64,000 nt of DNA. Source: Dolomedes plantarius (lineage: Eukaryota; Arthropoda; Arachnida; Araneae; Dolomedidae). The translations under genes and the position numbers were made by a program. Where the stretch lies: contig OU015492.1 in the NCBI GenBank assembly GCA_907164885.2, forward strand, positions 42,507,893 to 42,571,892, in the 5' to 3' direction. Positions 11,011 through 23,639 of the stretch are shown piece by piece. Numbering within the stretch: position 1 is the first letter of the stretch; each line of letters begins with the position of its first letter. The notes beneath the pieces are model-generated. The model ran no database searches and was not told where the DNA came from. It saw nothing but the letters and a program-made list of their open reading frames with translations.

Positions 11011-12838
11011 GGCAAAGTAAAACACCCATTTTATCATATCTCAAGAGTACATTTTTACCTTCCAGCTGAAATATTTTTTGCAGCAATGCTAAACAATCAT
11101 TTAAACTTCGGATTTTCATATTATAATCACACAAATGTTTGATGATACTCGTTTTAATCTCGGAAGGAAATTTACTGCTAAATCTCTGGATGTAATTGCG
11201 GATGGAGTCGGCAGAAGAAAACTCAAGCTCTTATGCGACAATTTTCTGGTAATAAGGGGACTACGTCCATCATTACCTATACAGGAAAGAGGGAAAGATA
11301 TTTACTTCTTATGTGTTTACAAAACAATCGTCTTTGAAAGGACATTTTAAAACATTTCAGTTTCTGAATTACGGAAGCAATTGTAACATTGTTGAAATTT
11401 GGTATTATTAAAATAAAATTGAGGATGTTTTTGTCCTACAAAAGTTCTCAAGTGATAACGTCCATATAATTGATTTCGATAGTGAAGCAATTCCTAAAAT
11501 TTAAATGCAGATTTATGAAGATTCTTCGAAATTATTATAAATTATTATCGATATATTCTGCGGAATTATTGCAGATTTATGAAAATCAACGAATAAAGAT
11601 GGCATTGATTAATTATTAACAAAATCTAAGATTTTAAGCAAAGCAATTCAAAAGTATTTTTAAATGTATTGTTGTATTTTGGACACACACAAAAAATTTT
11701 GTCTTAAATAGTTTTCAGTCCATAATTATATTATTGTATTTTGTATTCATGGAAACGAAATGTTTATGTACTTTCTTCTTTAATTTCAACTCTCTTATGA
11801 AACAAGAAACGCTGTAATTTTCGTTCTTTAAGTTTTGCCTATACAAAATGCTAAATGAATGAAATTACTTAATAAAGTTCGGTAAGGTTTCAAACTTTAT
11901 GGGGACTAATTAATTTGAATTTGACTCGAAATCAATGCTTTTGAAAAAGTGCCCCTCATGAATTAATCGAATTCAGAAAATGCAGACCGAATCATTTCAG
12001 AGTGTCACGGTTTAAGGTTAAGAATCCGCATTCACTACTTTAATTAATATACTTTTTTCCCCTTATACATTGCTCCATGTCCTCACTTACGTTCAGATAC
12101 TTAAATAGACTTTTCAAACGTGGCAGAATATCCCGAGAAAAGTCATTTGTAGTGTATTTTTATCATTCCTTGCAATCTCATTTCAATTACTTAAGAAAAT
12201 TAGTTTTAAGCCTGAATAATTTGTAAAAACAATGGGTGGTTGGTTGAGAAATTCAATTTGAAATTGGAAATATTTTTTAAGTGCAAAGATATCCAGGACT
12301 AAGCAATTAAAGAAATTTAAAGAACCGGTATCTCATTTAAAATAACACAAAAATTGTAGATTTGGAGATAAATTTTTTATCTTATCGTCAAATAAGCGCT
12401 GAAAATTATTTACTTTTACTATAATAAAAAGCTTTAAACTAAACAACATTCATTATTTCAGTAAATCATTACATTTCGAAAGCCATTCCAGTGTTAGTAC
12501 TCCATTTTAATGCTTCTATTTCTAACTTGTTATTTTATATATAGTTTATTAATGTTCTACTGTGTTAATGATTTCAAAGAAAAAAACCCCTTCAAAATCG
12601 AATGATTTATGATAACGAAAGAAGAGTAATACTTAATGTTTACCTAATAGTAATTTTGTTTCGGTTTTCCAAGTGACTCAATGGTGTCGATGATATTAGA
12701 TTAAGTTAAGTCACGTCCAACTGTGTTCACAGTGCCCTAGCCAAGTTTCCGAAAATAAAACCTTGTAGTGACGGGATCAGAAGTTAATTCGCCTTATAAC
12801 AGCTGGCGCTTTTCCAACCTCACTAGGCTTGAGATTTA
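11011..12838. other. AT-rich spacer, nothing recognised
   Basis: A short open frame at 11135-11350 (71 codons) is unsupported by any motif. No terminal repeats or RNA-like structures stand out. Confidence 0.5.
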
Positions 12839-12841
12839 TTA

Positions 12842-12994
12842 AGCCTTGTTCCCATTACTCCCAGAGCGCAGCGTAACTTTTTTACGCTGCCGAAGACATT
12901 GTTGACACGAACTGCGATTGTGGTTATTGCGTTGAGCTGAATTTTTTTTATTGCTGACGCTCAACTCCGCTTTGGAAATAGTGTAAACAAGGCC
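12842..12994. mobile_element. PIF/Harbinger-like MITE, 153 bp
   Basis: Imperfect terminal inverted repeats (AGCCTTGTTCCCATTACTCC and the complement of GGCCTTGTTTACACTATTTCC) are flanked on both sides by TTA (12839-12841 and 12995-12997), the 3-bp duplication typical of PIF/Harbinger elements. GC-richer subterminal blocks (CAGCGTAAC; CTCAACTCCGC) flank a short core with no coding capacity. A related unpaired end (complement of TGGCCCGTTCC, followed by TTA) lies at about 13605-13614, so a second broken family member may be adjacent. Confidence 0.65.
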
Positions 12995-12997
12995 TTA

Positions 12998-14218
12998 GTA
13001 GCAGCATGCGTTTTGCCTTTCTGAGATATATAGCATTATTTAATTTTTTTACTGTGAAGATTGCTGAGTTGTGAAGCTTTTTACTCCAATAGAGAACCAT
13101 CTTGTTTAAACATATATAGTTTATTCCAAGACAGAGCAGAGCACGGACAAACACAGTACAACTATATTGCATATAGAACGACGCTATTTACACGAAGAAA
13201 TAGAAAAGGATTAACTCAAAGTTCCGAAGAACATACCAGACACGTCCAGAGTCTACAATAGCCTCCAACGTTCTCCGTAGTACCACTTACCTTGTAATAG
13301 AAGGCGTTGTCGCGTCTGTGAAGTTAACTTGCCTGTCTCTACACTGTGTACATTATGTATTTATTACAGTGCTTAAGTTTTGTGTTCCACTCCGCTTTTC
13401 ATTATCACAGGCAATGCTCCAAGTATTCTCAACGAGCTTGAACTTTAGAAAACAATCACTGTAAAAGTGCTGTAATGAAACAAATTCCTCGGATAATGAA
13501 TCAGGGTCTGTTTCCATAGAATCCGTATCATTAGCATAAAAGTTTTTAACCAATCATATACCAATCAGCGCCAACGGAATCTTAAACGCTGACGCTGATG
13601 GATTCTCTTGGAACGGGCCATTAAACAATCATGTTAAAAGTTTGATTTATGGAGAATTCCCAACAATGATTTTTTGGAAAAAAAATTGCCAAAATATGTA
13701 ACTGATTAAAATAAAACGCTTGGCAAATCAACTGAGTTCATTAAGAAAGTATTTGAATTTACATAGAAGGAAAATGAAAATTATTTTGTCCTCGAAGATT
13801 TGTAAAAAATAAGATAAATACAATATACACTTAATAAAATTTAGCAGAAATGATGACAGACATTTCTAATATCATTACTTACGACATAAATGTTTAAAAG
13901 TTATATGAGATATATTACGGAAATTCATCTTGCGTATTGATTAAATAATATTGCATATTTACTTAAAAGTTAATATAGAAACGATTTTTGTATGAGATTT
14001 TGAGAATGTTGTGTAACACGCAGTAATAGTAATTTTGATAGTAAAGTGTACTAAGTGGTTGGAATCATTATAAGTGATAATGAGTGATTACTCAATTGTA
14101 TACATATGAATCAATTTATTAAACAAACATATTAACATATACATATTTCGATTACACTTTCATTTCTCCAATGCACCCTCCTACACTAATCTATACTCAT
14201 ATTTCTCGTGTGCAACTT
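12998..14218. other. AT-rich spacer with a possible Harbinger relic
   Basis: Overlapping short open frames on opposite strands (12948-13261) look accidental. A minus-strand 66-codon frame (13353-13553) rich in acidic residues lies near the unpaired Harbinger-like end at 13614. It could be an N-terminal relic of such an element, but I cannot assign it. The remainder is AT-rich. Confidence 0.35.
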
Positions 14219-14460
14219 GCTACCAATATTGTTAATTCACTTCTTAAACACATATGTTAATACATTATCTCACAATTGCAATCCGCTACCAATTATCAAT
14301 TCACATCTTAAACATATACCTTAATACACTAATTCTCCGGTGCAATTTACTATCAATTAGTAATTCATTTCTTAAACACATACGTTAATACACTTTCTCA
14401 CAATTGCAATCCGCTACTAATTATTAATTCACTTCTTAAACATATACATTAATACATACT
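14219..14460. repeat. ~64-bp minisatellite with dimeric higher-order pattern
   Basis: Four tandem units begin near 14219, 14285, 14349 and 14413 (periods 66, 64, 64). Each carries GCTA(C)CAATTA, AATTCA..TCTTAAACA and TTAATACA. Units 1 and 3 end in CTCACAATTGCAATCC, while unit 2 ends in CTCCGGTGCAATTTA. The array is therefore better described as an alternating A-B dimer of about 130 bp. A partial unit precedes it (about 14188-14218). Confidence 0.8.
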
Positions 14461-14589
14461 TTTTAAAACACATCAGTGATATATATCTATGGCAACATAT
14501 ATAACATCAATTATAATTGCTCCCGTCATTAACCTACGCAATCCTCTTATTTAACCTAACTCAGTAATCCTTTTAAATTCTGAGCATTG

Positions 14590-14925
14590 ATAAAGAATAA
14601 ATTCGCTAAATTTCTCCCTACCTTGGGCGGCCTGCACAATACGGGTCTTCTCCTTGGAAAATAGGGGCCGGAGAAATGCGCCTCATTTCTAATGGATAAT
14701 CGAGCCACGGTCAGGTCTTGCTTGGGATCCGGGACCTTCGACGGGGGATGGTGGCCAGAGGCAGGTTCAACTCCTCGGTGACCTTTGAAGAGGGCCTTCG
14801 CTGTTTAGGGCAAGGATCATCGGGGTGATGCTCTATCTGGTGGCGGTGAGCTTGCGTCTGGCCGGCGGCAATCTTGCGTATGGTTCAGCTCGGTGCGGGA
14901 TTTCATCAATCTACTTCATCAATCT
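14590..14925. other. GC-rich island in AT-rich DNA
   Basis: Clearly richer in G+C and CpG than its surroundings (GGGCGGCC, CGACGGGGG, GGCCGGCGGC). No frame on either strand gives a recognisable protein and no tRNA or rRNA match is evident. It might be the GC-rich leader or LTR of an unrecognised retroelement. It begins right after the minisatellite and AT spacer and ends before the Tc1 element at 15142. Confidence 0.4.
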
Positions 14926-15141
14926 ACAGGAGTTTTGCTAATATTGTATTATATTTTCATTATTCGGAGATTCTTTGGCAAGATTCGGAGAGATTAAAAA
15001 TATGCAAGACGAGATAAATATATAAACTGCATGGAAGAATTTACCATCTCTACTTTGACACTAATATAAAATAAAATGTCGTTAAATACTTGAATAATAT
15101 TCGCTTTCAATTTGTTTATAGCTTTAAGACATCATTTAATA

Positions 15142-16620
15142 CACTGGGGAAATAAATTAAGAGAATTTGCATATTTTATCGAATTTCATGAAAAGAACTG
15201 AACTGGATGTAAAACCACTGCTTCTAGACATAAATGCAAATCTTGTACGTCAAATACGTAAACGTACACGTGTTTAAAGGCCAAGCCAGTAGAGAAACAG
15301 GCTTTATAAGCTCGAGTAAGTTAAGACGCATTTCGTTCGCTAGCACACCTCGGCGAATTTCTTGGTGTTATTTTGCAGCAATCGGTAAATTTCAAATTGT
15401 AACAGTAAAAATGAGAAACCACCAACGTTTATATGATGGAATTAGGTGGCGAATTGTGGGGAGGCTAGAAGCAGGCCAATCTCAAATCCAAATTTGTAGA
15501 GAGTTCAATTTAACGCTCAATGTCATGTGTAACTTATGGAAACAGTTCCAGGATACCGGATCCATCGACAGAAAGCCTGAGCAAGGTCGTCCAAGAGCCA
15601 CGACGGCCAGAGAAAATTGCCATTTGTCTATTAAAGCGATGCGTAACAGGAGTGCTTCAGCTTCTCAGCTCTCTCGTGACTTGTATGCAGCCACAGGAAA
15701 CCGTGTATCTCGGGTGAATTTTTTCCAAAAGACTTCATGAGAGAGAGCGTTGTTTGCAAGAAGACCTGCTGTTTGCGTCCCGCTCATTATACGAACAGGA
15801 GAATCCGTTTATCATGGTGCAGAGAGCATAGAGATTGGAGCATGGATCAATGGGCGACCGTTCTCTTCACTGATGAGTCCCGATTCAGCCTAAACACCGA
15901 TTCTCGCCGTACGTTCATATGGAGAGAACCAGGGACCCGCTACCTACCCTCCAATGTCCGCGAAATCGACCATTATGGCGGAGGAGGTTTAATGTTCTGG
16001 GCAGGCATCCTGTTGGATGGCCGCACACCTCTTCATGTCTTTGAAAGAGGCACTGTGACTGGTGTGAGTTAGAGGGATGAGGTCTTGGAGCGCCTTTTCA
16101 GGGGTGCAGTTGGCCCTGAGTTCATTTTAATGGACGATAACGCGAGGCCAAAATAGAGCTCTTCTGGTCGACGTATTTCTAGAGAGTGAGGATATTCGCC
16201 GGATGGATTGGCCAGCCAGATCTCCATACCTTAACCCTATAGAGCATGTCTGGGACGCTGGGATCCAGGAATGAAAACAGCGTTGCTGAACGAGTGGGAC
16301 CAATTGCCACTGAAAATGATAAACTGCCTTATTTCAAGTATGAAATCACGCTGCGAGACTTTTATATCTGTAAGAGGGGACCATACCCCCTATTAACCCA
16401 TCTATAAACCCATTTTTTTTGTGTATTCTGCAACCGCTGTTTCATACCTTCCGAATCCAACGAGTGTTACGCACGATCATGCGTGTGTATTACAATTATT
16501 GAATGGTTATTTGTTTTGTATTCTATCAATGTATGTACATATCAAATTTCATTAAAATCGGTACAGTAGTTCTAGTGATAATCGACCGTCTGCAAATTCT
16601 CTTAATTTCGTACACCAGTG
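15142..16620 (+). mobile_element. Tc1/mariner element, 1.48 kb, decayed
   Basis: Inverted termini: left CACTGG followed by ATTAAGAGAATTTGCA, right the complement of CACTGGTGTACGAAATTAAG. They share ATTAAGAGAATTTGCA and are flanked by TA on both sides (15140-15141 and 16621-16622), the Tc1/mariner target duplication. It contains one transposase pseudogene on the plus strand. The length is within the usual Tc1 range of 1.3-1.7 kb, so the element is structurally full-length but inactive. Confidence 0.9.
15411..16330 (+). pseudogene. Tc1-like transposase, frameshifted
   Basis: A Tc1 transposase binds the element's inverted repeats and cuts and pastes it at TA sites. The likely start is ATG 15411 (MRNHQRLYDG). 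The N-terminal part has the paired HTH region with WRIVGRLEAGQSQ, an FQDTGSIDRKP linker and the GRPRATTARE hinge. A frameshift near 15720-15740 moves to the frame starting RESVVCKK. That frame carries HRDWSMDQWATVLFTDESRF, holding the first catalytic Asp, and ends with a stop at 16072. Remnants of the second Asp motif (MDDNARP, about 16131) are followed by in-frame stops, and the final Glu region (about 16235) is scrambled. The DDE triad cannot be assembled in one frame, so the gene is dead. Confidence 0.85.
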
Positions 16621-17132
16621 TATGTTATTGAACGCTCTTATATATAATTTTTTAATTTTAATTATAATATATATAATTTTATTATAATTTTTTTATTTTA
16701 TGTCTTATTTTGTCTTAGGGTTGGAATTTAACCACTTTAATTAACTAGGCTTTCGGTTCTATATAGACTTTTTTCTTCTGTGTTAATCGTAGACACGATA
16801 ATAATAACAATTAGATCGGGTATTCCAAAACTTTTTACGCTTGCGGCACCCTTGGGAATGAAATTAGAAACTTGGGGCACCCTTGTTAGAATTTTAATTT
16901 TTCGAATTTTTCGAAAATTAATTGTGAAATTTAAGTTCAAATAAATACTTACCCCATTGCTGATTTGATTCGCTTATTGAAAGACTAGATGAATACCCGT
17001 GCTTCGCTACGGAGTACTTTCAAATTAAATACAACTGTCAATGTATGCACTTAAAGACAAAAAAACCCAAAAATATTTATAATAAATACAACGGTCAACG
17101 TATGCAACTAATGCCAATTACATCAATATATA

Positions 17133-17822
<690 letters not shown>

Positions 17823-18446
17823 TTATTAATTTATTTATAAAAAATCGTAACGGATATTTTTATAGACAAAATAATGTAGAAAAAATATTCAAATTAAATA
17901 CAATGGTCAATGTATGCATTTAATTTGTATGTTTAGTATCCATAAAACATACTAATTTGAAAACTTCCATATCAATTACACTCGAGGTTAAATTTTATCT
18001 TTTATCGTATTTTAATATTTCTTTTGTCAATTTATTTCGTTGTTAAAATTAATTTTAAAGTACCACAAAAAGAAAAGAAACTACGTGATTAGCATTTAAT
18101 AAATTAAATTATAAAAATTAATCTTTAAAAATTCACTAAAAATCAGAAAAGGGAGGTAAAGATTCGAAAAAGATTTCATTTTAAAGGAATTTTTATGACT
18201 TTTCTCGTGATATAAATTTTATAACCCTCAAATTATTATTTTAAATGCAAACTTTAAAAAATGCTACAAAAAGCTTAAAATTTTAATTTTAAAAAATCTA
18301 AGAATTTTTTTTCAAAAATCTCTTTTAGTGCACCCCTACACTATAAGAAGAATCGCCATGAAAAATTTCAGCCCTTTAGGTCCAGCTGTTTGGTCTGTGC
18401 GTCATCTGTCAGTCAGTCAGTTACGGATCTGTTTTATATACATAGA

Positions 18447-19201
18447 TACTAGCTGAAAACCCGTACTTCGTTACGGAGTACATACAAATTAAATGCAACG
18501 GTGAGTGTATGTAATTAAAGCCAAAAATATGTAAAAATGCATTTATAATAAATACAACTATCAATGTATAAAATTGATGTAAAAAAACGAAAAAATATAT
18601 TTATAAAAAATTGTAACGAATATTTTTATAGACAAAATAATGCAGAAGAAATTATTCAACTTAATCTAATAGAACATACTAAATAATATAGTACAGTTAA
18701 TATAGTACAGTTTGAGAAACATTTCTTGTACTGTATGTTAATATTTTTTTGGATAATGTCCAATCATCTACCGCATTAGTGGGAATTGTCTACCGCATTT
18801 TTTTTGTCTATTTCGTTGTTATGCACGTGACACAAAATTAAAAGAAAAGAAACCGCGTGATCAATATTTAATAAATTAAATTCTAAAAATTAATCTTTAA
18901 AAAGTCACCAAAAATCAGAAAATGGAGGTAAAGATTCGAAACAGATTTCATATTAAAGGAATTTTTAGGAACCTTCTCGTGATATAAATTTTATAACCCT
19001 TGAATTATTATTTTAAATGCAAACTTTAAAGAATGTCACAAAATCAGCTTAAAAATTTAATTTTAAAAAGTTTAAGAAGAAATTTTCAAAAATCTCTCTT
19101 AGTGCACCCCTACAATATAAGTAGAATCGCCATGCAAAATTTCAGCCTTTTTATGTCCAGTTTGGTTTGTGCGTTGTCTGTCAGTCAGTCAATTACGGAA
19201 C

Positions 19202-19266
<65 letters not shown>
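18447..19266 (+). repeat. Dispersed repeat R, copy b, in tandem with copy a
   Basis: Begins ACTAGCTGAAAACCCGTAC directly after the end of copy a and runs to the shared close TCAGTCAATTACGGAACTG. It then passes into a (TA)n run (19207-19264) and GATAGATA. It is uninterrupted and so the best reference copy (~820 bp including the TA run). Similar tandem copies occur at 60166-63188. Confidence 0.8.
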
Positions 19267-19972
19267 TAGATAAGAAACAAACTGCAGAATTGAATGTATA
19301 CAGATTCAAAAGCATCCATGGGATTCAGCTAAGGACTGCAATGGAAGTTAGAGGGCTACAGTTATATGGACAGTTAGAGGACTTCAGTAGAAATCGCTGA
19401 AACTTGTTTAGTTTTATTATTGTGAGACTTGCTATTAATGCTTATAGTACAAATGTTTGATATCAAGTCTTACATTTGTGGGCGGGAGAGTAACTAATTC
19501 ATCCTTAAGAACGAGTGCATTGATCTGCGTTCAGTCTGTCGGGCGTGAGAGCAGTTAATTCAACTTAATATTTATTTTAAGTGGGCCCTACTTATATTTT
19601 TTGTTCCCCAAAAAATTCTCGCGGCACCCTCGATTGATCTCATGGTACCCTAAAGTGCCACGGTACACCGTCACGGAATTGCCGAATTAGATTAATCATG
19701 CCTGTGGGATTTTAAATGAAGATCGTAATGTTTGGTTTTATAAAGAGTGTGCATAGATGACTACGCACACATTAAGTTAAGAGGAAAAATTTATTGTAAT
19801 GCAGACGTGTGTAAGTGGTTAAATATTTGCATTAACTTATATAATGGCTTTCTAACTTAAAGCCCTCATTGATAAAACCTTTATAAAAGTTTAAACAAAC
19901 ATTGAAAAAAACTACAGATGCTAAATATCTGAAAGTCATTGAAAAATTATATGTAATTTATGAATGCTCTAA

Positions 19973-20010
19973 CACATACACACACACACACATATATGTA
20001 TATATATGTA

Positions 20011-20085
<75 letters not shown>
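19973..20085. repeat. Compound (CA)n/(TA)n microsatellite
   Basis: ACACACACAC passes into ATATATGTA units and then a pure TA array. It lies in AT-rich spacer (19693-21099) where nothing else is recognised. Confidence 0.97.
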
Positions 20086-21099
20086 TGTTATATTCGTTTC
20101 CTTGCTTCTTTTGTATTTATCAATATTTAAGTTACGTCTTCAAATCTCTTTTATTTGATTTTGCATAATGATTCTCCTTTTATTTGATTTGTGAAATAAA
20201 ATATTACAGAAAATTTCCTTTCTTAACATTCCCGAATTAAAAAAAGACAGAATAGCATTTACCGCATTTTATACTTTAGGACACTTTTACATGCAGCCTT
20301 TGCTTCCGTCTTTTTTGAGTGACAAACTGCTTAGTTCAAAAATACATTGAAGGCTAAATTTATATTTCTATATTCATCAAAAATAAAATCCCACCTAGCA
20401 CGCAATTTTGAAATTAAGAAAAGAGACAATACGCTTAAGGAGTCAGTAAGTTTTTTATTCTGCATTCAGTCTTTTTATAGCAATCTATATACATATGCAT
20501 AAAATTAAGCGTGATCACTTTTTGCTGACTTGATGAAATTAACAAACTTGCTGAACGTGCGGAAGTCTTAAGTGAGTAAGTTTACTTGAAGCTCGTGAGG
20601 TGTTCCTAAAAAGCATTTTGCAGCGTTATTTGATCCTTTTCATTGGGCGTATTTTTAAACACACGGAAGAATTTATTTCTTGTTTCTAAAAAACGCAATT
20701 AATGCCCAGAGGCTTTTCCCCTTTTTGCATTTTTTCACGTTTTTTATGTTTTAAAGTTAAGGTGTTTCTGAAGGGGTTTGTAAAGAACAGCATAAAAATT
20801 TACTGAAATATGAAATGAAATGTAAATAATTTTATAAAAGGAATGAAGGATTTTCGCTCTAAATATGCGCATATGAAACGATCTGTCTTGAAGAACTATT
20901 TTTTTTTTCATTCATAGCATTCTGTTTTTTGCCCATAGGTGATTTCCGCCTATAGATTTATGATATGTATAAGCCTTTGCTCCAGTTTTTCTACACTTTC
21001 CTTAACTAAGATGCATATATAGCTGTATCCAAGAGAACTGTTTTCTTACATATAAGAGTACCGTCTGTAAATTTACAAAATTTGCAAGTATTTTCTTCA
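20086..21099. other. AT-rich spacer, nothing recognised
   Basis: No element termini, gene-like frame or RNA structure is evident. It ends at the 12-bp target duplication of the SINE at 21112. Confidence 0.5.
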
Positions 21100-21111
21100 A
21101 TAATCCTTCGC

Positions 21112-21468
21112 AGGGGCGTGGTGGCCCAGTTGGCATGAGCAGCGGGCCAGAGATCTGAATTTCCTTGGTTTGATGCTTGTAACGGCAAATCCACCGTCGT
21201 GTTCACTAATGGTTGCTAGGGCACTTAAAATAGGGCGTGGCTGCAATGTCCTCCAAGTTCTCAAATTTACCTCTGGAGGTGCGGGGTCAAGTGTTCCGGT
21301 CTTGTCACTTGACTCGGTAAAAAATTACAGAACCTGTCATTTAGCTAAGTCGGACTCCGACCCTTGTGGTGCTAATTCATAACAGGAGCCGCAACTTCAT
21401 CGCCCGTAGCCTTCGGGTACTTGATCTGATGTTGATGTCGGTCAAGTGGCATAAGCAACAACAACAGC
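21112..21468 (+). mobile_element. Full-length tRNA-derived SINE, family C
   Basis: A 357-bp SINE flanked by a perfect 12-bp target duplication, ATAATCCTTCGC (21100-21111 and 21469-21480). The head GCGTGGTGGCCCAGTTGGCA fits an A box, and TTGGTTTGATGCTTG sits at the B-box position. The body (TACCTCTGGAGGTGCGGGG, CAAGTGTTCCGGTC) leads to a shared 3' domain (AAGTCGGACTCCGACCCTTG) and an AACAACAACAG tail. The exact duplication implies fairly recent LINE-dependent retroposition (family knowledge). Another clean copy is at 39772. Confidence 0.88.
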
Positions 21469-21785
21469 ATAATCCTTCGCTTTCCTGAACTGCTGAAGCA
21501 AATGCAACCTTAACTAAGGAAATTTACTTCTTCACATAAAAGATTCCTATGGATAAATTTATGATTTATGTGTCCTGAAATCCGTTATACTATGTATGGG
21601 ATCTAATGCGTTTATGTAAAGTCTTAGGACTTTACACATAAAATAAATCCGCTCTTTTCCTCCAACCCACATTTTATCCATGTTAAATAGAACAATACTC
21701 CATGTACGGATTTAAAATCATATTACATTTTTTTGCGTTTAACTCTTTGGATAGGTGGGTTTCTCTTTGGCTGTATATCCGTATA

Positions 21786-22096
21786 CACTCTATAGCAAAA
21801 AAAATCGACGTACCAAAAAGGAGTTGTCCGATTGCAACAGAAATTGATGGATGTGAAGGAAATGTACAAAAAAATATTAAAATTTCAGAATAATTGAATG
21901 ATTTGTTCCAGAGTTTGATCGTTACTAAGTGAGGAAGTCAATACGGCATTGGTCCACCTCTGGCCTAGATACAAGCTCTCGCTATTCATCCGTTGGATAC
22001 CAAATTTTTATCATTTGCATGTTCCGCCAAAACATCTTCGCATACGAAATTTCGAACCATTCGTTCTTGGTGCGTCGATTTTTTTCTTATAGAGTG
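21786..22096. mobile_element. Tc1-type MITE, 311 bp
   Basis: Inverted termini CACTCTATAGCAAAAAAAAT and the complement of CACTCTATAAGAAAAAAATC continue into CGACG.ACCAA on both sides. They are flanked by TA (21784-21785 and 22097-22098). The interior has a fragment (GGTCCACCTCTGGCC..ATACAAGC) resembling the 3' coding end of the Tc1 element at 57145-58339 (ATCCACCTCTGGC..ATACAAGC), and both share TTTTTATCATTTGCAT. It looks like a deletion derivative of a related element. Confidence 0.85.
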
Positions 22097-22317
22097 TATG
22101 TAATACACCAGTGATGTGGAACTAAGATCGATCAATCCAAAATGTATCGGTTCAAAAAATCAGGCGATTCATAAAAATGGATCGATCAGCCGATTTGGCC
22201 GATGTGTTACTCCTACGTCAGAACTAAAACTTTCAGGATTTTACATTTAAATTCAAACCATCTTTAAATCCATATGAAATCATATAAAAGAAAGATGTAA
22301 CCATTCACGAAAAATTC

Positions 22318-22740
22318 AACAGTTTCCATTATTTTCCATTCATTAAAATGGACACAATGTGCCTGGTGAAGGCCACTAGTGCTCTTTCCAATATCTCATC
22401 TGGCATTCGGTCCAGATCCTGTGGGTTCGAATCCTACTGTTGGAATGGATGTTTGTAGCTGTTCGGAATCAGCTTTAAACTGTAGGTCCCAGTCGAATTA
22501 GCCATCGTGTGGCAAAATGTTAACCGTAGTACTCCAAACCAAACCAAACCAACATCTCAACAAAGGAATAGGAGCTTCTTTTCTCCCTTGTATAAACCTC
22601 AGAGAATTATTCACTATGGATTAACTTTTCGTTTAACAACGTTAGAATTACATATGTCTTGAGTTCTGATGAGTTCTGTGCATAGTATTTGGTATAATTA
22701 TATTACTTTATAAACATCGACAGCGTTTTACTTTAAAACG
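22318..22740 (+). repeat. Duplicated AT-rich block, copy 1 (carries a SINE)
   Basis: Matches 23640-23910 in order: TTTCCATTATT.., ..GCCTGGT.AA.GC.AC.AGT.CTCTT.CCAA.ATCTCATC, then GCTTCTTTTCTCCC, GTTAGAATTAC and AATTATATTACTTTATA. Copy 1 has a SINE inserted after ATCTCATC that is absent from copy 2, giving a clear filled-versus-empty comparison. Nothing suggests coding. Confidence 0.75.
22411..22550 (+). mobile_element. SINE family B, 5'-truncated
   Basis: Begins inside the tRNA-like head (TGGCATTCGGTCCAGATCC) and retains the B box (GGTTCGAATCC). It continues AAACTGTAGGTCCCAG and ends CTCCAAACCAAACCAAACCAA-type. ATCTCATC before it and CATCTCAACA after it suggest a short target duplication. 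The full-length sibling (42006-42182, minus) shows the missing A-box part. Confidence 0.8.
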
Positions 22741-23053
22741 CAAACCAGCTTTTTATCCATGCAAAATCGTAGTAAAGAAAGATCTAAACATTCACGAAAT
22801 ATGGAATAACTAGCCGCTGCGCGACCAGCATGGTCGCTTTTAGTTTTATATTATCTTTTGCAAAACAACTCAACTGAAACTAACAAATGTAAGAAATGTT
22901 ACCATTATCTGTCATCATAAATATTCGTTGTTAAGGGGTATTCTCTATAAGGCTGATTCTAAAACATCGTGATTAAAAGATGTAAATTTCCATTACTTCA
23001 GAACAGAGTTAAAGATAAGACTGAGAAACCCAACACCAATGATTTTAAAAATC

Positions 23054-23327
23054 ACATCCCTCTCTGTATGTACTATTTTTCAAAATTAAGATGTCGACAA
23101 TTTATCCTTACATCAAATAAGAAATTATTGGGGAATTTTTTTTTCACTTAAAAAATGGAGTAAAAATTGAGCATGTACTAAATTATAGTGTGGATTACAT
23201 CACTCTCTGTATGTACTATTGTTCACAATTCATTCACTTAATCATATCAAATAATAAATTGTTGGAAAAATTTCTTCACTTATAAAAATGTAGTAAATTT
23301 TCATCACGTACTGAATAAAGTGTAGAA
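23054..23327. repeat. Two-copy tandem duplication, 143 bp
   Basis: Copies start ACATCCCTCTCTGTATGTAC (23054) and ACATCACTCTCTGTATGTAC (23197), then share CA(A)ATAA.AAATT.TTGG, TTCACTTA.AAAA and ATAGTGT/AAAGTGT. AT-rich and non-coding. Confidence 0.75.
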
Positions 23328-23639
23328 AATTAACTATTACTGGCTCTCGGTTGCTATTCCGGTGACGATTAAGCCTAACTTCGCGATCATTTATGCTCTC
23401 TATCACGCCTCTCATAACGAATTTTTTCTTCTTCGCTTTCTTTCTTGAGACTGTTCCCAAATTTCACTTGATCGTGCAGCTCGCTTTTAAGTATTCCTGA
23501 TTTCAGTGCGTAAATCCATGTTGACACGCGGTTGCAAATTGCAGACGGCCGGTAATGTTTACGTCTGGTAGTTACAGCCGTTGCCATTCGGAGTGTAGAA
23601 ATATCGTCGATTTTTGTGCCGCATACCTACGCGTTTTAT

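Noticed and set aside
14219..14460. Tandem units considered as a CRISPR array
   Set aside because: The whole unit repeats with no unique spacers, and no cas-like genes exist. It is a minisatellite in a eukaryotic window.
21614..21640. GTAAAGTC-TTAG-GACTTTAC stem, terminator-like
   Set aside because: Eight-base stems are common here, and the genome is eukaryotic, so a bacterial-type terminator is not meaningful.
22425..22445. Possible tRNA gene at GGGTTCGAATCC
   Set aside because: It is the head of SINE family B, truncated at the A box, with the family's characteristic end.
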